From the NCBI GenBank assembly GCA_964604015.1, contig CAZRXF010000015.1, positions 1 through 13,276 of the forward strand: a stretch of DNA of 13,276 bases, read 5' to 3'. Of the stretch, positions 1-7,267 are shown one piece after another. Under the pieces are notes generated by a model, which ran no database searches, had not been told where the DNA came from, and worked only from the letters and a program-made list of their open reading frames with translations. A program made the position numbers and the translations under genes. Within the stretch, counting starts at the first letter, position 1; every line of letters begins with the position of its first letter. Source of the stretch: CANNBR01 sp964604015 (GTDB taxonomy: Bacteria > Babelota > Babeliae > Babelales > CAIQNR01).

Positions 1-167
1 AGTTATATGAGAAATTAATGAAGCTATTCCCTTGTATGAAAAATATTTGAATGCAATTTGACATATACACTCTTTAGTAAACAACAGAACATTTAACTAT
101 AAAGAAAAGCAATAAATTAAAGAATTCGACAAGAAAAAGACTATCATACATCATTGTGAATATGGTA

Positions 168-1853
168 ATGAAATTTAAGATTGAAAAAAAAATAATGAAG
201 TACGGTCGTTATAGTTTGTTAGTGATAACCCTGCTTCTTGGTACCGCGCATGCTGCTGATTTTCAGGATGGCATGATGCATGACGGACAGATGTATGGAG
301 AGGTCTTTGATGATCTTTTTGACATGGAAGGAGAAGATCTCTTTCTGGCAGAAGCAGCGGCAGGAGAAAACCTCGACATTACACGCGCCATCATCTCCCC
401 TGATGATGCAGTGCGAAACCTCACCGCGCCCGATCTGGTAAACGCACAGGTAATCTTGCAAAATCCGCTCTATTATCGAAGCAATCCCCCCATCCGCCGC
501 AACGTCATCGATTTTCCTATTTTCCAACAATTTGTGCAGAGAGGGGAACACCGCCAAGAATTTGCCTTCAAACCATTCTTTGTTCAAACATTCAAAGAGT
601 ATTTCTACGACACCAGATCAAATATCAATTACTACATTGACATGCTCCAAAATGAACTGAATGCCCAAATAGACCTTCTCACACAAATTGAAGACATTGA
701 TTTTAAAGGATTCAATCTTTCAAACGTTTTAGGACTTTTTGAAACGATCTATTTAGAACAACGACGCGCTGGGTTCATGTTTGAGTACGTACGAGCAACA
801 GAACGCTGGACACTCTCTCTTCGTCTTCCTTTCCTCTACGATGAACATAACCTCAACATGCCCGAAGAAGATCAGGCAGCAGTTCAAAGCAACCCATTTT
901 TTAGTGACTCAAGCTTTGACGAAATGACCTTTGCTCGTGAACACCTTATTGCTGATCGGTTAGGGTTTGGTGATACCAGAATCAACCTTGAATACTTGAT
1001 CGTCGAATCAAAAAAGCAAATTTTTAGCGCTGGTGTTCGTGTAACCCTTCCTACCGCATTCGCTGTCAAAAAAGGTTTGTATGGCACCACATTCGATGCC
1101 TACGCTCCCGCACCAGCATTTAACCTGTACAACGATCTTCTATTGCCAGGTTTAAGCACACCACCTGATCAAAACATCCCACTTGTGCAACAAAACATTC
1201 AAACCCTTGGCAACGCTGTGATGGACCGACTCTCAACCATGGTACTTGAATCGCCAAGCGGGAATAATCACCATCTTGGACTAGGTATCTTTTCCCATAA
1301 CACCATGATCTTCACCAACCGCCTTTCTCTTTCAGGTCTAGCCTCCGCTGAAATCTTGCTTCCTGCAACAGAACGTCGATTTTTCATTACGTATACCCCC
1401 CAAGCTGCATACAACGTATTTGATTGGGAAGATACCAGTGCTCAAAGCGGACAACTTCAACAGAAATTAACCTTCTTAAATGAACAGTTTATTAATAAAT
1501 TCTTCCCAACAGGCTATGACGTTACAGTGTTTCCTGGACTGATTATTCAAAGTACATCGGCACTGACCTATGAAGGAAAGCATGTTGATTTCACTGCAGG
1601 AACAGACTTATGGTGGACTACTCGTGAAAAATTCTTATCTATTGAGGCTCCAGAAAACATTAAAACAACTGTTCTTGATCCAAACACGGCAAAAAAAGGG
1701 TACGGTTATCAATCAATGTTCTGGTTCTCGCTTGAAAAGAAAGTCAGACCTGGGTCGTCCTGGAGACTCGGTTTGCGCGCCCAAGCAACTGCAAATAGTT
1801 TTGGTGTGGGGCAAGATTGGGGCGCTTGCATACTCATCCAAAAACAATTTTAA
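168..1853 (+). CDS. Putative outer-membrane beta-barrel protein
   Basis: I do not recognise a named family. The N-terminus is a clear signal peptide: Lys/Arg-rich start, hydrophobic stretch LLVITLLLGT, then AHA|A, the likely signal-peptidase I site near residue 29. The rest has no membrane helix but is rich in alternating polar/aromatic strands, and the protein ends in Gln-Phe after strand-like segments. A terminal Phe is the usual BAM recognition signal of outer-membrane barrels. Just after the signal there is an acidic, Met-rich stretch of about 35 residues (contains MMHDGQM and several Asp/Glu). The start is uncertain: GTG at 156, ATG at 162, 168 or 195 are all in frame and none has a good Shine-Dalgarno. 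The ATG at 195 gives the tightest signal peptide. The gene lies 15 nt upstream of a second exported protein, so the two are probably co-expressed. Outer-membrane location is inferred; function is unknown. Confidence 0.8.
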   Translation: MKFKIEKKIMKYGRYSLLVITLLLGTAHAADFQDGMMHDGQMYGEVFDDLFDMEGEDLFLAEAAAGENLDITRAIISPDDAVRNLTAPDLVNAQVILQNPLYYRSNPPIRRNVIDFPIFQQFVQRGEHRQEFAFKPFFVQTFKEYFYDTRSNINYYIDMLQNELNAQIDLLTQIEDIDFKGFNLSNVLGLFETIYLEQRRAGFMFEYVRATERWTLSLRLPFLYDEHNLNMPEEDQAAVQSNPFFSDSSFDEMTFAREHLIADRLGFGDTRINLEYLIVESKKQIFSAGVRVTLPTAFAVKKGLYGTTFDAYAPAPAFNLYNDLLLPGLSTPPDQNIPLVQQNIQTLGNAVMDRLSTMVLESPSGNNHHLGLGIFSHNTMIFTNRLSLSGLASAEILLPATERRFFITYTPQAAYNVFDWEDTSAQSGQLQQKLTFLNEQFINKFFPTGYDVTVFPGLIIQSTSALTYEGKHVDFTAGTDLWWTTREKFLSIEAPENIKTTVLDPNTAKKGYGYQSMFWFSLEKKVRPGSSWRLGLRAQATANSFGVGQDWGACILIQKQF

Positions 1854-1868
1854 AAAAGGAAACTCCGC

Positions 1869-2585
1869 ATGAATCACGTAAAAAAAGTTGTTCCATTACT
1901 CATTCTCGCTCTTCAATCAACAGGTCTTATTGCTGACACATCCACTACTGCCGTTCAGCCAGATGCGGTTGTCGGCGCTGCTTTACATCACAAGGCAAAA
2001 CATCGCAAACATACCAACTTTAAAGAACTTGAAATCATTAAAATGGTCGACGGAAAATTCGGTCTTTTTGATGGAAAATCAGTCCTTGAATCATACCAAG
2101 CACTCTCAAAAATACACGCTATCCAATACGGAGAAGTCGACAAGGCTACCGGAAAACGGGTTGGCCTGTACACCATTGATGGCAAAAAAGTTACGCTTCA
2201 GGAACTTGTCATCGAAGAACAGAAGCTCACGAGAGAAAAAGTAGCTAAGGATGATATGCGCTGGAAGACACTTCACGCTGCAACAACAGCTGCAAAAGAT
2301 GATTTTAATGCTAAAATAAAACAGATGCGCAAAGAACGAGATGAAAGCGATATGGCAAAAAACATGAAACATAAGCTCATCTCCTTCTTCTTAAAAGATC
2401 AGGGTCGAGAAACATCTCTCATGGCTAATGCAGATCATCCAGATGAAAAGAAACGCCTGTATGAAGCTTCTGCGACTGAATTCTTCGCATTTTTGAACGA
2501 TCTTAAACACTTTATTGAGGACATGGTCGAATCGTGCACTGAGGCGCATAGACAGTACAAAGAGCTGCTGCAAAAGCCTCACTGA
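1869..2585 (+). CDS. Secreted coiled-coil protein of unknown function
   Basis: No known family recognised. The 238-residue product starts with a signal peptide (residues 1-22, MNHVKKVVPLLILALQSTG followed by LIA|D). A Lys/His-rich patch follows (about 40-49), then a small beta-looking section with two related turns (GKFGLFDGK near 62-70 and GKRVGLYTIDGKK near 95-107). A long charged helix follows, likely a coiled coil (about 110-165), and then a helical C-terminus. It is therefore probably periplasmic or exported. The ATG is preceded by AAAAAAGGA at 8 nt spacing, a good ribosome binding site. The gene follows the barrel protein by 15 nt, which suggests a joint role at the outer membrane, for example an accessory factor; this is inference only. 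Confidence 0.8.
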   Translation: MNHVKKVVPLLILALQSTGLIADTSTTAVQPDAVVGAALHHKAKHRKHTNFKELEIIKMVDGKFGLFDGKSVLESYQALSKIHAIQYGEVDKATGKRVGLYTIDGKKVTLQELVIEEQKLTREKVAKDDMRWKTLHAATTAAKDDFNAKIKQMRKERDESDMAKNMKHKLISFFLKDQGRETSLMANADHPDEKKRLYEASATEFFAFLNDLKHFIEDMVESCTEAHRQYKELLQKPH

Positions 2586-2615
2586 TGCCATCGACCAGAA
2601 AATAACGTTATCGAC

Positions 2616-4790
2616 ATGGAAACACTAAGCGGAACCGTTGAACGATTTTTATTTCAGGACAGCGAAAAAAGCTTTTGTGTTTTCCTTCTTAAAGTCGAAC
2701 GTGAAACCTCAGTTGTTGTTCGAGCCCATGCAGTTTCCTTCCATCCAGGACAAGACGTGGAAGCAGAAGGTGCATGGGTCACCCATCCTAAATTTGGTAA
2801 ACAGTTTGAAGCACAGTCGTGCAAAGCAACCCTTCCTACCACCGTACTTGGCCTACGTCGCTACTTAAGTTCAGGCATGATCAAAGGCATAGGAAAAACC
2901 TATGCTGATAAGCTGGTCAATGCCTTCGGGGTCACTGTTCTAGAAGTTATCGATAAACAACCAGAACGACTTGCAACCGTACCAGGCATTGGTCCTAAAC
3001 GAATTGAACTGATTGCAACCGCTTGGAAAGAACAGAAAGATATTGCAAAGGTCATGGTCTTTCTCCAAGAAAAGGGAGCTTCCCCTGCGTATGCCACAAA
3101 GATTTATAAAAAATATGGGAACAGCTCGATAGCCGTCGTTACTGAAAATCCCTACCGCCTTGCAGAAGAAGTGTGGGGCATTGGATTTCGGATGGCCGAT
3201 ACCTTGGCACAAAACTTAGGATTTGAAAAAAAGTCTGCAAAGCGCATCAAGGCTGGCATCATTTTTGCTATCACGAACGCAACTAGCTTTGGACATCTCT
3301 ATGTGGAACTTGATGATCTTAAAAAACAGATCTTTACCCTTCTTGAACTTGAAGAAGATCCAGAGATCCAAGCAACACTCAAACGCGCTTTTCATGAGCT
3401 TCATGACATTCAAAAAATAAAACTGATAACACACCAGGAAAAGCATTACGTGACGCTCGCGCAGTACTACCACATTGAAAAAAATAGCGCTGAAAAACTC
3501 AAAGAGATCATCAAGCACTACACACTCCGTTCTTTTGATCTTGACACCATCTATCAAACGCTACGGGCGCCCAAAGAAGGCGAAATAGAGCTTAATGAAG
3601 CGCAACAAAAGGGAATCATCGACTGTTTGCAGGCAAAGGTTTCTGTGATCACTGGCGGTCCAGGAACAGGTAAGACAACACTCATCAAGAAATTGCTCGG
3701 CATCCTTGATGGCCACAAAATTAATTACAAACTAGCAGCCCCTACTGGACGCGCAGCCAAACGAATGATGGAAAGTACTGGCCGTTTTGCTGTCACTATC
3801 CATCGTCTTCTGGAATTTAGTCCTCAGGCAATGAACTTTACGTACAACGAACAAAATTCGCTCAAGGTTGATTATTTGATTATTGATGAAGCATCAATGA
3901 TCGATTCATTTCTTGCCTACGCACTCATTAAGGCAGTTCCTTTTACCGCACATCTCATTTTTATTGGTGATATTGACCAATTACCACCTGTAGGTGCGGG
4001 GAATTTTTTACGCGATTTAATTGCTAGTGCCACGGTTCCTGTTGCCAAACTGAGCTATATTTTTCGTCAAGCGCAAAACAGCCTCATCACCTATAACGCC
4101 CACCGAGTCAACAAGGGAGAAATGCCCGTATCTAAGGCAGAGTGCACTTTTCAGGACTACTTTTTCATTGCAGAAGATGACCCTGGCAACCTTCCTACTC
4201 ATCTAAAGAAAATTACTCATGGCTATCTTCCTCGCTTTGGTATCAAGCCGCAGGATGCCATTATTCTTGCTCCGATGAACCGCGGCGTTGCAGGAACACA
4301 AAAACTTAATCAAGACATGCAGCTGTTGTTAAATCCTGAAAAGAAAACAGCCGTACAACGCATGTTCAGCACATTCAAGGTCGATGATCCAGTCATACAA
4401 CTCCGGAACAACTATGACAAAAATGTGTTTAACGGGGACATCGGAACCATCAAGTCAATTGATGAAGAAGACAAATTGGTGTCCGTTACCTTTCCTGAAA
4501 AAGATGTTGAGTACGATTTTTCCGAGCTTGATGAACTCATGCTTGCTTACGCCATCTCGATTCATAAGAGCCAAGGATCTGAATTTTCTGCCGTGATCAT
4601 ACCACTTTTTATGCAGCACTTTACCTTGCTCCAACGCAACCTTGTCTACACTGCTCTGACGCGAGCAAAGCGAGTGTGTTTCATAATTGGGCAATACAAA
4701 GCACTTGCTATGGCGCTCAAAAATACCAAGGGAACTGAGCGGCTCACTTTTTTCACCCAATTTTTAACGAGTGATCTTGCATGTCGATGA
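2616..4790 (+). CDS. recD2: RecD2-type ATP-dependent 5'-3' DNA helicase
   Basis: A 724-residue SF1B helicase of the RecD2 (RecD-like, RecBC-independent) family, with typical length and domain order. The N-terminal OB-like domain is at about 1-80 (begins METLSGTVERFLFQD). Helix-hairpin-helix segments follow (GMIKGIG at 87-93, PGIGPKR at 123-129), then the RecA-like core. The core carries Walker A GGPGTGKTT (347-355, Lys353), Walker B DEAS (424-427), motif III GDIDQLPPVGAG (451-462), an Arg motif FRQA (483-486), the UvrD-like C-terminal motif AISIHKSQGSEF (646-657) and motif VI LVYTALTRAKR (676-686). All catalytic motifs look intact. Family members unwind DNA 5'-3' and act in repair and replication-fork maintenance in the cytoplasm. 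The start lies 30 nt after the preceding stop without an obvious Shine-Dalgarno. The 3' end overlaps the next gene by 10 nt, so the downstream envelope genes are likely translated from the same message. Confidence 0.96.
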   Translation: METLSGTVERFLFQDSEKSFCVFLLKVERETSVVVRAHAVSFHPGQDVEAEGAWVTHPKFGKQFEAQSCKATLPTTVLGLRRYLSSGMIKGIGKTYADKLVNAFGVTVLEVIDKQPERLATVPGIGPKRIELIATAWKEQKDIAKVMVFLQEKGASPAYATKIYKKYGNSSIAVVTENPYRLAEEVWGIGFRMADTLAQNLGFEKKSAKRIKAGIIFAITNATSFGHLYVELDDLKKQIFTLLELEEDPEIQATLKRAFHELHDIQKIKLITHQEKHYVTLAQYYHIEKNSAEKLKEIIKHYTLRSFDLDTIYQTLRAPKEGEIELNEAQQKGIIDCLQAKVSVITGGPGTGKTTLIKKLLGILDGHKINYKLAAPTGRAAKRMMESTGRFAVTIHRLLEFSPQAMNFTYNEQNSLKVDYLIIDEASMIDSFLAYALIKAVPFTAHLIFIGDIDQLPPVGAGNFLRDLIASATVPVAKLSYIFRQAQNSLITYNAHRVNKGEMPVSKAECTFQDYFFIAEDDPGNLPTHLKKITHGYLPRFGIKPQDAIILAPMNRGVAGTQKLNQDMQLLLNPEKKTAVQRMFSTFKVDDPVIQLRNNYDKNVFNGDIGTIKSIDEEDKLVSVTFPEKDVEYDFSELDELMLAYAISIHKSQGSEFSAVIIPLFMQHFTLLQRNLVYTALTRAKRVCFIIGQYKALAMALKNTKGTERLTFFTQFLTSDLACR

Positions 4791-5434
4791 AAAGAACTAC
4801 GCTCACATTCATTCTCTCTTCATTGTGGTTTTCTATCCACACAACTTTCCACCCATTCACGGTCGTTTTAGATCCAGGAACAGGATATGAACCAGCCATT
4901 TTACAAGCATCAACCGAGTATCTTGAGGCGGTACGTGAAACAGTAGAGAACGCCTTTCCCCAAGCACGCATCGTCCTTGCTCGAACAGGACAAGAACGTG
5001 TAGACCATACTCAGAGTGCTTCATTTTCAAACCGTCTTCAGACTGACTTGCATGTAAGCTTTAACTTTGCTGCACACAAGAACAATTCTTCTGATGTGCA
5101 TGTGTATACCTGTACTGATACATCACACCAAACTATTGCCCCCAAGCCTTCTCAGGACCTTTCTTTTATTCCTGTTTCTACCGCCTACCTTGGTAAGCAA
5201 AAAGAGTCCCAAAAATGCGCCTCTCTTTTTGTCACAACCGTTAAAACTATCGGTACGGTACCGATAGTTTCTCCTGCAAAACTTCCTTTGAAAGCATTGC
5301 AAGGAGTGCTTGCTCCTTCGTTTTTGATAGAACTTTCTCTGACACCTTCCCGTGACAGAAAAACCTCTCTAGATGCTATTTGTGAAGGCCTTACGAAACT
5401 CATAAATCAGCTCCTTATCAAGCAGACGGAGTAA
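4781..5434 (+). CDS. Exported amidase_3-like protein, probably catalytically dead
   Basis: The 217-residue product has a hydrophobic N-terminus (about 7-20, likely signal or anchor) and then a fold pattern like N-acetylmuramoyl-L-alanine amidases of the Amidase_3 (AmiC/CwlV) family. VVLDPGTG (28-35) sits where active enzymes have a DPGHGG strand. RIVLART (63-69) matches the second strand. LHVSFNFAAH (90-99) corresponds to the SIHAN strand, and SFLIELSL (180-187) to the VELGFLSN strand. Two zinc-binding His positions are replaced (Thr34, Asn95), and the segment that usually brings the Glu ligand is shortened, while the catalytic-type Glu184 is kept. It is therefore probably a pseudo-enzyme binding peptidoglycan or a partner rather than a hydrolase. 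It overlaps recD2 by 10 nt and the next gene by 1 nt. A perfect 27-bp palindrome lies in its coding sequence around residues 155-163. Fold assignment is by eye and moderately sure. Confidence 0.7.
   Translation: MSMKRTTLTFILSSLWFSIHTTFHPFTVVLDPGTGYEPAILQASTEYLEAVRETVENAFPQARIVLARTGQERVDHTQSASFSNRLQTDLHVSFNFAAHKNNSSDVHVYTCTDTSHQTIAPKPSQDLSFIPVSTAYLGKQKESQKCASLFVTTVKTIGTVPIVSPAKLPLKALQGVLAPSFLIELSLTPSRDRKTSLDAICEGLTKLINQLLIKQTE
5244..5270. repeat. Perfect 27-bp palindrome inside a coding region
   Basis: Two 13-nt arms (AAACTATCGGTAC and its exact reverse complement) flank a single central G. The bases immediately outside (A5243, C5271) do not pair, so the symmetry is bounded. As RNA it could form a 12-bp stem with a 3-nt loop. 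It is not followed by a T-run, so it does not look like a standard intrinsic terminator. It encodes the KTIGTVPIV stretch of the amidase-like protein, and because of the symmetry the opposite strand also encodes TIGTVPIV. Confidence 0.85.
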
Positions 5435-5982
5435 TGAGCATGAAACGAAGCACTCAACTATTTTTCGGTGCCCTGATTACAAGTTTTATCGCTGGTACTC
5501 TCTTCTTTTGCATCTACCAAGAATGGTTGGTCATTTACTGGAACAAACCCTATACCATTACACGCTCAGAACGTGGTTCTCAGAAAAAAATGATCACCCT
5601 CTACCGATCACACCACGATGAGTGGACAACTGAAACGGTTGAGCTTTTAATACCACCCCATGAACAAGATGGTATGAAAGTACTTATAAACGCCTGGCTT
5701 TCCTGGTTAACAGAAGAACAGGTATTTTCAAAAAAGGTACAAGCAGAGAGTGTGCTGTACTCACCATCGGGGTACGAGATGTACCTTTCATTTGATCAAA
5801 CCCCTTTTGCATCTCACTGGTCCATCCGTCAGCGTGAACAGTTCTTAAATGCCCTCCTTAAAACACTCAAAGAAAATGGCTGCACTGCATCGCTGGTGTA
5901 TTTTTTAGTACACCACAAACCTCTTCACGACACTCATCTTGATTTTTCACAGGCATGGAGCCTGCAACAGCACAACCATTGA
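5434..5982 (+). CDS. Membrane-anchored GerMN-like protein
   Basis: The 182-residue product has one N-terminal transmembrane segment (about 8-30) and a soluble domain (about 53-172) whose pattern fits a GerMN (sporulation/spore germination GerM-like) domain. A strand ITLYR is followed by ETVELLIP, then a helix INAWLSWLTEE, then SGYEMYLSFD. A helix comes next with LNALLKTLKEN, then a strand SLVYFLV and a closing HKPLHDTHLDFS. GerMN proteins are envelope proteins, in several phyla encoded beside an amidase; outside sporulating bacteria their role is poorly known. The ATG overlaps the TAA of the amidase-like gene (TAATG), indicating translational coupling. A second ATG lies two codons later, and both this gene and its upstream neighbour begin Met-Ser-Met-Lys-Arg. 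The domain call is by pattern recognition, not a search. Confidence 0.7.
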   Translation: MSMKRSTQLFFGALITSFIAGTLFFCIYQEWLVIYWNKPYTITRSERGSQKKMITLYRSHHDEWTTETVELLIPPHEQDGMKVLINAWLSWLTEEQVFSKKVQAESVLYSPSGYEMYLSFDQTPFASHWSIRQREQFLNALLKTLKENGCTASLVYFLVHHKPLHDTHLDFSQAWSLQQHNH

Positions 5983-6046
5983 AAAAGTACGTAAAATAAA
6001 GGATAATTTCCTCTTTAATAACAGTAGTAAGTATTGAAAGGCCTCC

Positions 6047-6568
6047 ATGTTTCGCCACACATTTGTACTCTCTTGTTTTATTCTCTTCTCACCCCAGTTT
6101 CTGCATACAGCAGCTCGTCCACTGCTGCCTTCTCTGAATGCAACAGGAGAACCTTATCGCGCACCAGCTGAACTCAGACACGCAACATTCGACTTGGCTG
6201 GAGTGCCCCTTAATGAAGCACTAGCACTATCGTTTAGAGCTATCTCACATAATCTTGGTGTAGCTGAAAGAATTGAAGGTTATTTACCATTCACAAACAA
6301 CCGTTTCTGCCCTATTCATGGCCTCTTGGAAAACCCCAAAGAAAAGGATCACGTATTTACACCAGGAGCTAAAATCAAAATGAGCCTCAAAAAGGTGACG
6401 GCCGCAAATGCACAGGCGTGGATTACAGCAGGCCACTCTGCTGAAGCAAGAAAGACGAGGGTAATCATCATCACATTACTGGCAAGATTTAACTATGAAA
6501 AAGAAGTTAAGGAGCTGGTTGAAAAAGTCTTCTCTCATACCTGGAGCTGTCTAGAAGAAGCAGAGTAA
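6047..6568 (+). CDS. Small secreted protein, tandem paralogue 1
   Basis: The family is not recognised. The 173-residue product has a signal peptide (1-22, core SCFILFSPQFLHTAA), so it is probably exported. The mature part shows a variable N-terminal half (about 30-80). A strongly conserved block follows with NNRFCPIHGL (84-93), KDHVFTP (100-106), KIKMSLKKVT (109-118) and GHSAEARKTR (129-138), and the end is VFSHTWSC (161-168). The Cys/His pattern C88-x2-H91, H102, H164-x3-C168 is shared with the adjacent copy. GAAAGG lies 5 nt before the ATG, a good ribosome binding site. It follows the GerMN-like gene by 64 nt and precedes a 68% identical copy of the same length; both end in EEAE. An envelope or secreted role is inferred; no function is assigned. 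Confidence 0.8.
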   Translation: MFRHTFVLSCFILFSPQFLHTAARPLLPSLNATGEPYRAPAELRHATFDLAGVPLNEALALSFRAISHNLGVAERIEGYLPFTNNRFCPIHGLLENPKEKDHVFTPGAKIKMSLKKVTAANAQAWITAGHSAEARKTRVIIITLLARFNYEKEVKELVEKVFSHTWSCLEEAE

Positions 6569-6617
6569 TAAGGAATTGTATCAATCTTAGTAAAGTATTA
6601 CGTCTTGGAAGGTTTCC

Positions 6618-7139
6618 ATGTTTCGCCACACATTTGCGCTGTCTTGTTTCATTCTCTTCTCGCCCCAGTTTCTGCATACAGCGGCTCGTCCACTGCTGCC
6701 ATCCATAGATAGAACAGGGGAGCCTCATCGCAGACCAGTCGAAATCAACCATGCAACATTCGAAATAGGAAGTGTACCTCTCAAAGAAGGGCTAACACTA
6801 TCACTTAAGATGATTTCACAGAATCTGGACGTATGTGCAAAAATGAAAGCCTTTCTGCCGGCCACAAACAACCGCTTTTGCCCTGTTCACGGCCTTTTTG
6901 AAAAACCTAGAAGAAAGGATCACGAATTTACACCAACGGCTCGAATCAAAATGAGCCTCAAAAAGGTAACGAGCGCAAACGCACAGGCATGGATTGCAGA
7001 AGGTCACTCTGCTGAGGCAAGAAAGACCCGGACGGTCGTCATCACAGTACTGGGGATACTTGGTTATCATGAAGAGACTAAGGTATTGGTTCAAAAAGTC
7101 TTCTCCCACATATGGAGCTGTACAGAAGAAGCAGAGTAA
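6618..7139 (+). CDS. Small secreted protein, tandem paralogue 2
   Basis: A second copy of the preceding gene, again 173 residues and alignable without gaps (118 of 173 residues identical by my count). The signal peptide is nearly identical and the same Cys/His positions are present: NNRFCPVHGL (84-93), KDHEFTP, GHSAEARKTR, VFSHIWSC (161-168). Differences concentrate in residues 30-80 and 141-160; this copy has an extra Cys at 73. GGAAGG lies 5 nt upstream of the ATG. The repeat includes short flanks: both stops are followed by TAAGGAAT, and both starts are preceded by a similar AAGG(C/T)(C/T)TCC-like leader. The copy offset is 571 nt. It is the last rightward gene before the convergent MscS-family gene. 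Confidence 0.8.
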   Translation: MFRHTFALSCFILFSPQFLHTAARPLLPSIDRTGEPHRRPVEINHATFEIGSVPLKEGLTLSLKMISQNLDVCAKMKAFLPATNNRFCPVHGLFEKPRRKDHEFTPTARIKMSLKKVTSANAQAWIAEGHSAEARKTRTVVITVLGILGYHEETKVLVQKVFSHIWSCTEEAE

Positions 7140-7181
7140 TAAGGAATCGTTTCAGTTTTACTGGATCCCCGACATTTTCGC

Positions 7182-7216
7182 CGACGCGATTACATCGCTA
7201 AGGGGTAATCACGTCG
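7182..7216. terminator. Hairpin between convergent genes
   Basis: In the 128-nt space between the two converging blocks, CGACG-C-GATTAC pairs with GTAATC-A-CGTCG: 11 base pairs with one internal mismatch and an 11-nt loop. A shorter alternative, GCGAT-TAC-ATCGC (7186-7198), overlaps the left arm and excludes the long form. No T-run follows on either strand, so a role as a bidirectional terminator or 3'-end stabiliser is plausible from position but not shown by sequence. Confidence 0.4.
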
Positions 7217-7267
7217 AAGCTTTATGCGACTGTGATGCAAAAAAGAGTAGATGGGTAGCGATACGCC

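Larger units (their letters stand above)
6047..7139 (+). repeat. Tandem gene duplication, 571-nt period
   Basis: Two gene copies start 571 nt apart, keep the same length and reading frame, and share leader and post-stop sequence. The first 81 nt of coding sequence differ at only about 6 positions, whereas the codons for residues 50-80 are heavily diverged. This looks like an older tandem duplication with uneven later divergence or gene conversion of the ends. Confidence 0.75.

Noticed and set aside
3..50. A 15-codon open frame ending in TGA at the left edge, possibly the tail of an upstream gene
   Set aside because: Too short to support; nothing recognisable in its residues.
58..103. TTGACA at 58-63 and TATAAA at 98-103 as a promoter for the first gene
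   Set aside because: The spacing is 34 nt; 17 nt after TTGACA there is no -10-like hexamer, and nothing like -35 precedes TATAAA. The region is AT-rich, so each match alone is weak.
219..587. 122-codon minus-strand open frame opposite the barrel gene
   Set aside because: Lies wholly within a gene with signal peptide and barrel features; no ribosome site and no recognisable domain, so a shadow frame.
6000..6025. AAAGGA/TCCTCTTT hairpin as a terminator after the GerMN-like gene
   Set aside because: The stem needs a bulge, is only about six pairs and is A/T-rich; not convincing as a terminator.
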